DNA of 64,000 nt from Setaria digitata (taxonomy: Eukaryota; Nematoda; Chromadorea; Rhabditida; Setariidae), in assembly GCA_003640385.1 (NCBI GenBank), contig RCAB01000334.1, forward strand, positions 1 through 64,000, in the 5' to 3' direction. A model generated the notes under the pieces. The model searched no databases, was not told the origin of the DNA, and saw only the letters and a program-made list of their open reading frames with translations. The position numbers and the translations under genes were made by a program. Below, piece after piece: positions 52,494 to 64,000 of this stretch. The stretch's first letter is position 1; the number at the start of each line of letters is the position of its first letter.

Positions 52494-54052
52494 GATTGTT
52501 GATATTGACAATTTTTTATCATACCACTCAATTAAACATATTTCATCACTAAGCAGATGTATTAAAATAGCTTAGGTGCTACATACAAGTATGGAGTATG
52601 GCAATATAAACTATGAAATGATAATATTTAATTTCTGATTAATTTTTTATTTTTCATTACTTTTACTATATCGTAAAATAGTCATAAGAATTTTCTAGGA
52701 AGTTTTGGTGAGAAAAAAGAGCAAGGAAAATAAATGATTTGGACATTATTTTCAAATGCATTTTATAACGAATACATTACACTGTAGGAGAAAATCTTTC
52801 TTTTTTTTTTATTTATTTAATTTGCTTTTTTTTTTCGAAATAAGCTATTTCGTTCGTTTGATTTTTAACTTGTGAAATTTGGAAAAATGAAATTGGAATG
52901 AATAAACGTACAGAAGACGCACTTCCATAATGTATCGTATATATATTAATAAATTAGACGAACTTCTGTAAAATAATTCTGAAGAAATCAATTAATCATT
53001 ATTGATTTTTGATAGTAGCTAAAAAACCGAAAAATTTGGATCAAACTCATAAATGGTTTGACACTCCAATTAAAATCATTTAAAAAATGCCTTCCAAATT
53101 CTACATATTAATTTTATGGGTTTAAGCTCCTCCTTAATTTAAATAATTAACTCAATAAAGCATGTTAATTTAAAAAGAAAAAGAGCAGATAAATTTTAAC
53201 TAATAAACTGAAAAAAAAATGGTTCCATTGAAAAGTTAAACTATACAAGTTATTTTAAATTTTTTAAAATTGAAAGACCGTTAAAATTAGTTTTTCTTTT
53301 TTCGGACACTTTTGTTTCCGAAAACGAAAGAAAGCAAATGAAATAACGAGAAATTTGGCAAATTCGTCATTTTTTTTAAAGTACTGTTAAAAGTATTTAT
53401 TTTCTCCTTACTAATGCACCAAACTTTTGAATTTTCATTTTTCCATTTCTTTATTATTTAACAAAGGAGCAAACAAAAATGCTGGTTTTAACGGTGATAA
53501 CTTCTTTTTGTCTTTTTCTTTTTCATCAACCGTTGAAGCGATGCAGCACTCGCTTGATCTGGCCATCATTTCCGGCATGTCAGGAAATTATAATTCGAGA
53601 GTTTTTAATATAAGCAAGTGTCATGATCGGCAAAAATATTAGTCATTATCAACAGCGATAACAATACCGCCTTATCAGTCAAGTTTCCGGCTTATGTAAT
53701 AGCGCCGCAACTTTAAAAGCTTAAGAATTAAATCATTGCTGCTAATTTAATTTAATTTAAATGAGATGAAAAACATAAAAAATGTAGTGTGGATGAATAC
53801 AAGAGATGAGATGATATTATCTTTAATTATTTGATAAACATTTTGAAATTTGAGTTATAAGTGCAAAACTATTGTAAAACAGGAGAAATGAATTACAACA
53901 TGAATCAAAAAACTGTATAAAAATAACGGAATGAACAATGAATTTAAAAGGCAATTTTAAAGTGACAGTAAAGCTTAGATGATTTACAACGGATAACTGT
54001 TAAATGATTAACTGATCATGAAATTATAAGTATATAATACAAAATGCATTCT

Positions 54053-54091
<39 letters not shown>

Positions 54092-54427
54092 GTTTAGACA
54101 ATTCACAAAGCGCAGCCATTAAATTTTATCCATTTTTCTTCACAAAATATGGAAAGATCGAAATTTTTCAAAAACTATGCTTCTTTTAATAGTGACGATT
54201 AATGATATTGTGATGATATTACTGAAAAACTAAGTCACTGAATTACTGTTGAAAAAAAATATGTATATTAAGAGTACTTTATTATTGACAAAATTTCAAA
54301 AAATTAGAGCAGATTCGATGAATGCAAATTCATATCAGTAAATTCAATCAAAAATTATTGGGAGCGAACTGCATTTCCGGTTTTGATAAAAATTAATCTT
54401 TTTAAATCACAATTTTGATCATCTTTT
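52494..54427. other. Intergenic region with a poly(A) run and one small ORF
   Basis: AT-rich DNA between the small secreted-protein gene and the first small membrane-protein gene. It contains the 47-codon minus-strand ORF at 53435-53578 and a 31-A run at about 54057-54087. A minus-strand AATAAA (plus-strand TTTATT at 54278-54283) lies about 145 nt after the stop of the membrane-protein gene. Confidence 0.5.
53435..53578 (-). CDS. Possible 47-aa small ORF, Lys-rich
   Basis: This minus-strand ORF is bounded by an in-frame TAA 9 nt before its ATG and by a TGA. It encodes MPEMMARSSECCIASTVDEK, then a run EKDKKKLSPLK, then a hydrophobic AFLFAPLL. Its base composition is richer in G+C than its surroundings and the codons look protein-like. 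No acceptor or other gene signal was found and no family is recognised. It could be a short single-exon gene or a chance ORF. Confidence 0.25.
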   Translation of the reverse strand: MPEMMARSSECCIASTVDEKEKDKKKLSPLKPAFLFAPLLNNKEMEK

Positions 54428-55695
54428 TCATTTACTTAACATTTCTCGTTCATATATTTTCGATCCTCGTACTTTGATATAATGATGATAAACAATTTTC
54501 TGAAGGCATTTCGCGAAGAAGTAAATTAATGATATGATTATAACGATTCCGGTAACAACCAAAAAGGTCACTATGGTTATAAACGACGGTAAGCTTTCAC
54601 ATTTTTGATGAGTCGTAGCCTAAATGAAATTATGATCTCAGTTATGTGATTTTTGAAAAAAGACATTTAAATTTAATAAGTCTTAAAAATTGTTCAAATT
54701 TCGAAAATGAAATCAAGAATTTTCCATTTAAATTAACTCAATTTCTAATAACAAATTTCAACTATTATCAATGTTTTTTCAATTTTCTAATCTCTAGTAT
54801 TCATAAAATCATTATTTANATCTAATAACAAATTTCAACTTTATCAATGTTTTTTCAGTTTTCTAATCTCTAGTATTCATAAAATCATTATTTATTTCTA
54901 ATTTAATTAAACAGCCGTTTATCACTAGATTTGTTTCATTGATCAAACTTACTGCAATGTTATTCAAATTTTCATTTCCTTTCACAAAGCGATCACCGAA
55001 TGATCCAAAAGTTTTTTCACTCTGTTCAGCAAGTCTGTTCACGTGAGCTTTTATCTGCAGTTAAATTTATGAATAAAAATATTGAAACCACCGCTAAATA
55101 CCGGCAATCTCCCGGTAATTGCAAAGTTCTTATAAATGATTTTATTGGGAAGCCTTGAAATTTGAGGCGAGAATGAAATGATAAACCTTTATTTTCTGAT
55201 ATCTAAAAAATTAGTATCACTTCCTTTTCGTTCCCTCTCATATTACAGGAAAATGAAATGTAAAGAGCTAAAAAGTTCTTTTCTAAAAACTGGAAGAATT
55301 TACCATTTGGAATACTGAATGCATAATTTAAAGAGCGAAACATTACACTTACATGGAGCATTGTCTGTCTGCCTCTTCCAACGCGGAAGTATGAAATATT
55401 TATTAAATTAAAGCTAAGAATTCATTTTTCCAAGAAAAAAAAGTTGAAATTTAACAAAATGCCATAAAACTGTTTAGGAAATAGAAACAAATTCTAGTTA
55501 CATAAATTGTAATTTCATTGTCCCATAAATTATAATTTTATAAATTCTAATAAATTATAACTTCATTATAATTATAATTCCATAAATTATACTTACGGCG
55601 ACAATAAAATCACCAATAATACGCTCGATCCATTCTACTTGATCAATAACTGTATTCAATGTAGCATTATTTGATGATTGTGAATTTGCTGACAT
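54428..55695 (-). CDS. Small single-pass membrane protein, 130 residues
   Basis: Three exons (minus), 55695-55597, 55054-54953 and 54619-54428 (TGA), all in phase 0 with GTAAGT donors and GCAG/TTTAG acceptors. The N-terminal ~70 residues are polar and helical, starting MSANSQSSNNATLN, with an N-glycosylation-type NAT. After one Cys (THQKCESLPSF) comes a membrane segment at about 81-104 (ITIVTFLVVTGIVIIISLIY), then a basic tail of about 25 residues (KCLQKIVYHHYIKVRGSKIY). There is no signal peptide. If the basic tail is cytosolic, the N-terminus faces out (type III). No known family is recognised. It is next to another small membrane-protein gene of similar design on the same strand. The longest piece in any single frame is only about 64 codons, so this gene is easy to miss. 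Confidence 0.6.
54741..54895. repeat. ~77-bp near-perfect tandem duplication with an ambiguous base (N)
   Basis: A segment starting ATTTCTAATAACAAATTTCA at 54741 is repeated from about 54818 with a few differences (ACTATTATC against ACTTTATC; TTTCAATTTT against TTTCAGTTTT). The only N in the window, at 54819, lies exactly at the junction. It sits between exons 2 and 3 of the small membrane-protein gene, so the duplication may be an unresolved allele or an assembly join. Confidence 0.9.
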
Positions 55696-57967
55696 TTGGT
55701 GGCAATTAGTTGCAAAGTTATGATTAGGTAAATAAGTAAGAAATAATCTGAAATATGTGAGAATTTCCGTATGAAGATATAAAGTATGCCTATGCTATGA
55801 AGAGGATAATTAATTTGCAACTTAACTACACATTTAAAAAGTGAAACAATTTGCAAAAACTTTAAGATGCATAAAAATTTTTCTCGAAATTAAGAACTTA
55901 CTCGTGCTAACAATTTCAGGTGATCAATCAAAACTAATTGAAAAAGCATAGAAAAGATCAGCAAAATAATTTGTTAAATGTATTACTTATCAAAAAAATC
56001 AGTCTCCGTTAAAGTATAGCGCTTAATTAGCAACAAATTTATTGCGGTAGGATATCTAATTTTTATTTAAGCCTTAGCACAGCAATTAATGATGATATTT
56101 CCAGGACAGAAATGCTCAATTTAGGAGCCAATACTGCAAGTTTGAAAAACTCTAAGTCGAGAGGGTTATAAAAATTTGAAATGACTGCGTTAAGTATGCT
56201 TTAACATTTTAATGTAAATAATGACACCAAAATAACAGACATATGTTTGCGGAGAAGAAATGCTTAATTGAAAAAGCAGCACCGATGACTTAATTAGACT
56301 GATCGGAAGCCAGCAGGTAGACAATTATGTGTTACTGGAGCAAAAACGTAAAACAGAAATGAAAATGAAAAAATTCTAACACATTTAATATGCGATAAAT
56401 TCCAGACAATTAAGTTACTAGGTAATCACTGATTGAAAAAAAGAAAGCTATAGAAAGAATGAGAGAAAAATAAGTAGAAACTGTGTAAGTTAAATTTGTA
56501 AAGTCTGCTAGCTTTTGAACTAGTACTAACAGCTAGAAAATGTCGAAAAAATGAAAAAAGAAAAAAAAAAAAAGAAAAAAATAACAACAACAACAAGATC
56601 TATAACATTTATCGATTCGTTCATCTGAGACATTATCTTAAATCTCAAGATGATATTAATCATGATAGTCATGTGACAGCGGTAACAAACTGATAAGTGG
56701 TGGTGATGATGATAATGATAGCAATGATAAGAATTATGATAGTGAAAATGATATAATAGTAAGAGCGATAATGATCGTAATGACAATAATAATGATGATG
56801 ATAATGCTAACGGTATTGATGTTGATAATGTGTGATGGTGGTGGTGGTGATGATAATAGTGATAGTGATATGAAAATAGCAATGATAATGATGACGGCAG
56901 CGATGATGTAATGTTTGCTGCAATGCACGAATCAATTTCTATCAGATTGACAAATGAGAAAGTCGTACGTTTGGTATGCCTATGCAAACATTGAAATTGC
57001 TATGTATCGATAGAATCGATAAATAATATTATGAATTTGAGAAATGAAATTGCTTAACAAAATATTTTTTTCTTGTTTGTTTACTGTTTACAACAAATTT
57101 CACTTAAATTTTAATTTTTGGTTGAGACAATTCAAATATGATATATATATCATATTTGATTATATATATATAATTGATAAAATATATTATATATATAATC
57201 GATAAAATGAAGATTTTCCTTTGCACTTCAGAAACCAGTCAAACTTTTAGGAGAAAAAGAAGTTCGAATTTAAGGTAATAAGTAAAGAACGATTTTCTTG
57301 AAAATTTTAATTTTGAAAGAAAAAAATCAATTTTTTCAAGCGGAAAAAAAGATCATTTTACTGTTATATTACAAAACAATCTATCCAGTTTTTAAATGAG
57401 AACTTTTTTCTTAAATTTTCAAAAGTGCATAACACTTTATTAAAAGTATTACTTTATGCGTCATCAAATTATCCAAGTTGTTCATTTGCATCAAATTTTT
57501 CGAATTTTGAATTCTTTATTAGAAATAAGATGTTCCCTAGATTAGAAAAATTCTGATTTACTTCACTGTGGAATATCATCATGATTATATGAATGGTACT
57601 ACTACTAATATAATAAGAGACAAGGAAAGCAGTAATAATTGCAATGTCCAATGAAATGGAGGTATTGATAGTCAAACAAACAATAAGCAAAAAACAATAA
57701 CACACATAGATGTTAGTAATGTAAAGAGACTATTAATACATCATTATTTCATAAAAATGTTGCTCTTGATGTATTGTTTGTTGCTGCTATTTTTACCGGA
57801 AAGTGATAAAAGTGGTAAAAAAGTTACCAATTATTTGATTGTTGAATTGAGACAAAAAAAAAAAAAATTAAAGAAAAGATGAATTCTCATCCATTATATA
57901 AAATCACTTTTTTCACAGTCGGATAATTACTACTATAAGAGATGATTTTCCGTTTAAAAGAAAAGAT
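55696..57967. other. Gap between the two small membrane-protein genes
   Basis: It contains a GAT/AAT-rich simple-sequence tract at about 56697-56910 and palindromic AT stretches at about 57138-57205. A 78-codon minus-strand ORF at 57469-57705 is hydrophobic but has no splice or start support. No gene is called. Confidence 0.5.
56697..56910. repeat. Imperfect GAT/AAT trinucleotide tract
   Basis: An irregular tract of GATGAT, GATAAT and GGTGGT units runs for about 210 bp. It creates long Ile/His/Ser-rich ORFs on the minus strand that are not believable proteins. Confidence 0.85.
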
Positions 57968-60402
57968 TCATACGGGAAGATAAATCTTTTCACTGCTGCT
58001 ATTCGTTTCATCTGCTTTTCTCAGTTCACCAACATTCCTAATCTGTAAAAATTGTTGAAATTTCATCAAAAAAAGAACAATTAAATATTTGAAGTGATTT
58101 TTTTCTTTTTATATCCGTCGACGTTTTATTTCACTTTTGCTCGCTTCACAACGAATCAGTCATTTTGATTTCCTCAAACTGATAGCTCACTTTTTTTTTC
58201 TGCTTCATTAAAAATGATATTTAATGTCATCAGTTTTTTTGTTTCGTTGATATGTGATAAATAAAGGGAAGCAAAACAAAAGGCTTCTAATCTTTACCAT
58301 TAATAATTTAATTTTATAGGCAGATGAGAATTAAATAACTGTGTCTTCTTGGGCTGTTCCTAGCTATCGTTTCAACAACCAATATTAACTTGTAGTTTTC
58401 ATTTGTATTTCATCATTATTATTATTATGAAGGGTTTCTTTTTTTCCACAATTTCCAATTTTCTTCGAATTAAACAGCCGAAATCATTTTCGAATTAAAC
58501 AGCCGAAAATTGAACATATTTACAATAATGTTGATAATTTATTAACTTTTGTGTACTCCTCGTTTTACAACTGAATAATAAATTCGTGAAGTAAGTAAAT
58601 TCATGATGTAAAACTTATGGAATTTGTTGCTTAAATTTTGCTCCGAGTTTTTCATTTTTTCATTTCTGAAGTAATCAAATTTTCATCGCGAAATTTTTTG
58701 CTAAAACTTTTTTTTTTTTTGTTTCACAAAATAATGGAATATTTACCTCACAACATTTCACATAACAACAAAGTACTGTTAACGCGACAATCATAAAGCA
58801 GAATGTCATGACAATTAGAAGAATTCCCCATCGGAATACTGTCAGTAGTTCGTTAAGGTTGCTGTTCACATTAGTTAGCATCAAGTTGACATTTTCAACA
58901 GTCTGAAAATGAGAAGGAAAAACGGTAGGAAAAAATGAGCAAAATTTTATTGTAAATTGATCAAATTCGAAATGACAATCAAAAGTTATATATCTAATTT
59001 TAAATAATTTATTCTTCTGACGCCATCAATTCCTTTTATGTTCAATTAGAAGCAGCTTATCAAATTAAATCGAAAATGAAACGATTCTGTGCAATTAATT
59101 CTAATTGGTTCAATTCATTTTTAGTTCTACCACTTAATTTTATTTAATTAAAGCTCATTGTTTGTTTTTTTCCTCAAATTTCATGTTATCAATTAAATTT
59201 GTTCGGTAAGAAGTGATAGAAATTCTAAGCTAAATTCATTTCTTATTTCATAGTATTAATAAGTGACTATCATTACTAATATATTATGCTTTTAATTTTA
59301 GGTAATTAGAAGTGGAAGATATCATCAGTTTTCCGTTTCTTCTCTTTTCTTCACTGGTAACAATATTTTTCGTCATTCTTAATTTTACATTTTACTATAA
59401 AATATGAATTTCTATTTATTCAGTCTCTCATCAATTTTCCACTCAACTTATTTGCTATTGAAATTTTCAAGCTCACTTTATCGATACATTTAGGACAATT
59501 TATTAGCTGTTAAGAATTAAGTGATAATCTTCGATCATAAATTTTCTATCAAACTAATGTATACTTAAGTAATTAGTATTCTTTCACTTCCTTTCATAAA
59601 ATAAAGAGAGAGAGAAATGACAAAAAAAAAAAAGAAAAGGCAAAGGAAGAGTAAAATATTGTATTGTTCTTTTATATAATAATTTTTTTGGTAAATATTG
59701 AGTTCTATTTAGGTTTTCTTGCCTAATTTCCATTTGAAACCAAATATCAGTACTACTTTTGAAGCAAATCGGAAATGATAAATTTCAGCTCACCTTATCC
59801 AGTGACATAATGAATTTTTCTTCTTCAAGAAAAGTTTTTAGTATAATCCATGGAAAAAAGTAGAATTGAAAGTTCGACTTGAACAGTTAAAATATCGAAC
59901 TCTTAAAATCCCGAAAAATTATCTTTTTGCTTTTGAATCAAATAGCCAAAATAAATACTTTAATTAAAGAATTGGGAACAAAAGCTAAGGTAGACAATCT
60001 CATAAATGCTATTAGATCTGCACAGTTATATTCATATGTATCACTTAGTTTATATATATGTATGAGGCTTGGACAGTATTTGATGGGCAACTGATAACAA
60101 TGATTAAGTAGTGTTATCATTTCAAGTGCTTAGTAAGAATATCCTAGGAGTGATTCTCTAAAATTGTAACTTATTGTTTAGAGAAAAAAGGAAACTGTGA
60201 TAAACTAAACAATCAATGGAATCAAGAAACAGAATGCCAGTTTATTTTAATGAAAAAAAATTTTTTTTTTTTTGGAATTTTTCGAAAGTTTAGGTAGAGC
60301 CTTCCTTAAAAAGTAAAAAAAAAAAAAAAAAACAAGAACAAAACAAAACTTAGACAAGTGAAGACTGTTTTATTACTTACTGCGCGTAGGTTTTTTCCTC
60401 AT
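57968..60402 (-). CDS. Small single-pass membrane protein with Cys-rich juxtamembrane motif, 81-93 residues
   Basis: Core exons (minus): 59808-59794 (MSLDK), 58902-58747 and 58042-57968 (TGA), all in phase 0, giving 81 residues. A possible earlier exon at 60402-60381 (MRKKPTR, strong GTAAGT donor) joins in phase to an acceptor at 59823 and would add 12 residues; this is the least certain part. The N-terminal part (TVENVNLMLTNVNSNLNELL) looks like a short amphipathic helix. One membrane segment follows (WGILLIVMTFCFMIVALTVL), then CCYVKCCE, a likely palmitoylation-type cysteine cluster. The C-terminal tail is charged and ends KIYLPV, which loosely fits a class II PDZ ligand. No family is recognised. 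The neighbour at 54428-55695 has a similar layout. Confidence 0.55.
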
Positions 60403-63400
60403 TTTTCACTAACTGAACACTTGAAGAAATTTAAAATTATTTTACCAAAAATAAATTGAAAAAAGAGAGGAAAGATGGAAAAAGATTGCAAGTTTTAAGA
60501 AGTAGACCAGGAAAAGTTAAAAAATAATTTTGTTATCAGTAAAACATCAACAAAATTCATGAATCATTTCATTTACTTCTTTTTATTTTCCCTTTTTTCG
60601 TTTTTTTTTTTTTCTTCTTTTCTTTTGATTTTACAGTTTTATAAATACCAGATATGAACATATTTCCGTTTCCTCACTGTTCTACAAACGAAAAGTGTCA
60701 TTCGGAATTTTTTTTCGTTTCATCGTTCTTCCTTTTTTTTTGCAATGTGATATCTTATGCCGATAATATAAAATTGTCATTTTTATTTAATTATATACAT
60801 ATGTATCGGTTGGAATAATACTTAATACGCATAAAATAGTTGACTTAGTTTTGTATAAATTAGTAATTGTGCTCGATTAACAACTTTATTTCTCTTTTTT
60901 TTTTTTTTTTTTAGAATAAACTGTGTATTCAACTAAAAATGTTTCTTTAAAAGAATTCCAACCAGTACAAACATTAAGATTAAAATTGTAATTAGTCAAA
61001 ATTTTAGTATTAGAAATGAATTTTTTCCCAAACATTTTCTGATCATTTTTATAGTATTTTACTTTGTAAAAAAAAAATAAAAAAAACAAGGCATAAATAT
61101 GAAAATTTAAATTTATCAACTGATTTGAAAAGATTTTTTTAAATATGATGCATTTTTCTTTTTTTCGCAGAATTTTCAATGCATTGTAATAGCCAAAATA
61201 AAACTTCTTCATTTTTTCAGTTCACCTTGCCAAAAAAGTAACGATGAAAAATTATCCTAATTCTCGGGAATGAGAACGAGAACAGAATAAGGAAAAGGAG
61301 CATTAGTTTTAAAATAATTGTTTTCTTCATATTGGACAAGTGAAATATTTAGTGGCGATCTTTTTTCGTCTTTACATCTAACTTTTTTTAATTTAATTTA
61401 ATATAATTGATATATTTTGAAGAAATGTGTAATTCGGATATGGTATATGTAACAAATAAAGACTTTTTTTATATCTAAGTTATATTTTTATTCGAATATG
61501 AATTTTTCTTTTGAGATCTAAATCTAAATATTTTTATATTTAAAAATCTAAATACTTTTATCCTCATAAGGCACATACATCTGTAATTTTAATTGTTAAG
61601 TTTTATTTTGGATATCACGAAAAACTCTACTAAAAACTAAAAACTCAAATCTGCCCAACTATGTTATGATGACAAAATCTGAGGCTTTGGCATGAATATT
61701 GAAATTTCATGTTAGAAGTTTGAAAAATCGGTGTTTGTAGGAAGTAAAACCATGTCAACACTTGACAGTGGATTTAAAATTTCAGTTTTAAGTTGTTTAA
61801 ATTTTGAGAGATTTGAATTATTGAAATTGATGCAATAATATTTTATCATTGATGCATATCTTTCAACTTATAATCCCAATTTGTTGTACTTGATACAGTA
61901 ATGCACTATTTTATGATCTTACTGCAAATAAGAAAAGATTAAAAAATGATTTCCGATCAAGTCTAAACTTCTGTATTGTATCGCTATATTCTGACCTCAG
62001 TCATAATTTAATGAATACTGCTTCAAGAGAAAAAATTGGTATACATCCAATTATATCGATAAATAATAATGCTATTAATTCTTGTAAACTATCTCAAAAT
62101 TATCAGTTTAGAGATTTATTATTGCATTCTAAACAAATTGTCAAATCGTATAACTGAGTAATAAAGTAAGTAATAAAGTAATAAACCTTTGTTATGTGCC
62201 TCGCCTTCTACTCACCTTTTTTTTCTTTCATTGTCATTCGTTAATTTGCACTTGTATTATTAATTGAAAAATATGATAAGGAATGCTTCAAGAAATCTCT
62301 CTAAATTTTTAAAATTCGGTTTATTTGTATTATTTTGCGTCCTACATTACTGGAATCAGACTCGTATAATCTGTTGGAAGTAATGACAAGAAATCGAATT
62401 TTGTTAGGATATAAGTAATGTAGTAGTAATATTAAATTTTCAAAAATAGTTTCTTATCCATAAATGACTGAACAAAGAACTTAAGCAAATCAATCACATT
62501 GTTATCATTTCGCATAAATTCTTTTTTTTTTCCCCTTAAAAGAGATTATTGTCTTCCTAAATCTTTTTAATTTGCTCAGAAAGATTTTATCATGGAAGGT
62601 GATAACGATAAAGTGTGTGTTGTATTGTATTGTACGCTAAATCACTTCCATTTTGTAAATTTTTTTTGTTTTTGCTCTTTTTTTAGAGAGGTCGTCACGA
62701 CTATGTTAAAAATTAATGAATTCTATGAGTAAATTCATCTGTCCACTTGTTAATACTTCAAACATCTCAATGTTTGTTTTTAAAAGTGATGAAAAAATAA
62801 AAATAAATGCGGTATTAGAACTTAGTAATTTAGTGTTTAACTATTTCAAATTAATAGTGTTTTATTCGATTGAAAAAATAGAAATATTTTTCTGAATAAG
62901 AATTAAACCAAAGCTATCATCCACTAGCTAATATTATTATTATCTCCAGGTAAATTAAGCTTGATATAAAAATTAATTAACTCCTTATGATACTTGTTTT
63001 ATTATCTCCATTATCCGACTGATAAATTGGGTTTGCGCATTATTGCTTGTTTTGCTTTAATGTATCAATATTTATTCAATATCTATTTATCGTCAACCAT
63101 TTCATCGAGTTTCTCATTTGTAATGAAAGGAAGGTAAAAAATTGAAGTGCTTGATCCTTTCATTAAATGGAAATGTTTCATTAATGAAAGATTAATGAAA
63201 GAGTGAGATTTGATCAGTTTATTTGATATTTTCATTCCAATAATATTTTGCTTTTATGAACTACTCAAAAAAAAAAAAAATTATTCTAATACTTCTTGAC
63301 AAAAGACTTTTTCTTTTGTCGCTTTGTTTTTTCATTTATTTATTCATTTTTTTCTTTCCATCGCTGAATTGCATTTCTATTCTCGGTTATTAATTTACTT

Positions 63401-64000
63401 TCAGAAATTCAAAATTTATAATTCATAGGCATCAAAATTGTTTAGTGAGATTTGCAACAATATTTTAATAAATAGAATTGCTGGAGAATTGAAATAGTTT
63501 TGTACCTTTTAAATTTTGCTTGTTATCAAGTTGTTTTCCTTTTCTTCTTCTTGAGTTCTTCTATTTCGATTTGCATGCGGTCGAGAATTTAAAACAACCT
63601 TCATAATTTATGGCTAGACAACAAATTGCAATATGAGCTTGCTCTTTTATTCAATAAAATGAACATTAGATTATGTGATCAATGTTTCATCTAGGATACC
63701 TCACCTCCATTGTAGTATTTGAAAATGATAATTTTAAATTTCAGTTCATATCATTAATTTTGTTGAATTCGTGAATTAAAAAATGTCATGCGTAGCAGTG
63801 AGTAAAGCATAAATTTTCAGTGAAAAATTTAGTCTATGATTGAAGATATTGCAGAAGCTACTGTCTGGTATTAGAAAATTCATCGAAAAATCCCATTAAA
63901 ATCAATGTTTTAACTGAATGTCTATTTGAGTATCATTGCAAATTGAAAAAAAAAAAGTATTCTAACGAAATGAATATCAAATGAAATATCAGCTTATGAA
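60403..64000. other. AT-rich region without a supported gene
   Basis: Nothing beyond A/T runs and chance ORFs is visible on either strand. The longest ORF, 60886-61212 on the minus strand, is Lys/Phe/Asn-rich, ends in a poly-Lys stretch from an A run, and has no gene signals. The window ends inside this region. Confidence 0.6.

Noticed and set aside
56526..56987. 153-codon minus-strand His/Ser/Leu-rich ORF
   Set aside because: It is a translation of the GAT/AAT simple-sequence tract and a flanking poly(A) stretch.
57469..57705. Hydrophobic 78-codon minus-strand ORF between the small membrane-protein genes
   Set aside because: No acceptor, donor or consistent phase links it to either neighbour. 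Hydrophobic Ile/Leu/Phe codons are common in AT-rich noncoding DNA.
60886..61212. 108-codon minus-strand ORF
   Set aside because: Phe/Lys/Asn/Tyr composition expected of random AT-rich sequence, beginning and ending in homopolymers.

Overview
The window is AT-rich eukaryotic DNA (roughly 30% GC by eye) with short introns, TTTCAG/TTTTAG-type acceptors, likely trans-splice acceptors 0-25 nt before several start codons, and nematode-style gene content (a UDP-glucuronosyltransferase, a divergent PP1-like phosphatase, small secreted and membrane proteins). A nematode is well supported. A filarial (clade III) worm is my best guess, but I could not run a search. Gene models were built by hand from splice sites, reading phase and family similarity. 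In all of the main models the summed exon length is a multiple of three.

Layout. (1) 1-2976, plus strand: the 3' end of an unrecognised large, low-complexity protein. (2) 5196-19749, minus strand, three genes in the same direction: an RGK-type (Rad/Gem/Rem) small GTPase, then a Nopp140/NOLC1-like nucleolar phosphoprotein with about a dozen 45-residue Ser/acidic-Lys modules, then NHP2, a core H/ACA snoRNP protein. The RGK and Nopp140 units are about 270 bp apart, with AATAAA signals followed by a TTTCTCAG acceptor, as in a nematode operon. Nopp140 and NHP2 act in the same H/ACA pathway. (3) 19750-40750: about 20 kb with few genes. It holds one isolated minus-strand first coding exon (30864-31085), AT microsatellites, short two-copy tandem duplications and a 45-bp minisatellite. 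(4) 40751-44839, plus strand: a ten-exon PP1-like Ser/Thr phosphatase with changes in some active-site motifs and a long C-terminal tail. (5) 46962-50614, minus strand: an eight-exon UDP-glucuronosyltransferase with signal peptide and C-terminal membrane anchor. (6) 51652-52493, minus strand: a small secreted protein with two possible 3' ends. (7) 53435-60402, minus strand: a possible 47-aa ORF and two small single-pass membrane proteins assembled from short exons. (8) 60403-64000: no supported gene.

The most interesting points are the RGK/Nopp140/NHP2 same-strand cluster, the modular Nopp140 repeat, the modified phosphatase, and the small membrane and secreted proteins that ordinary ORF calling would miss. 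I saw no CRISPR array, transposon, rRNA or convincing tRNA.
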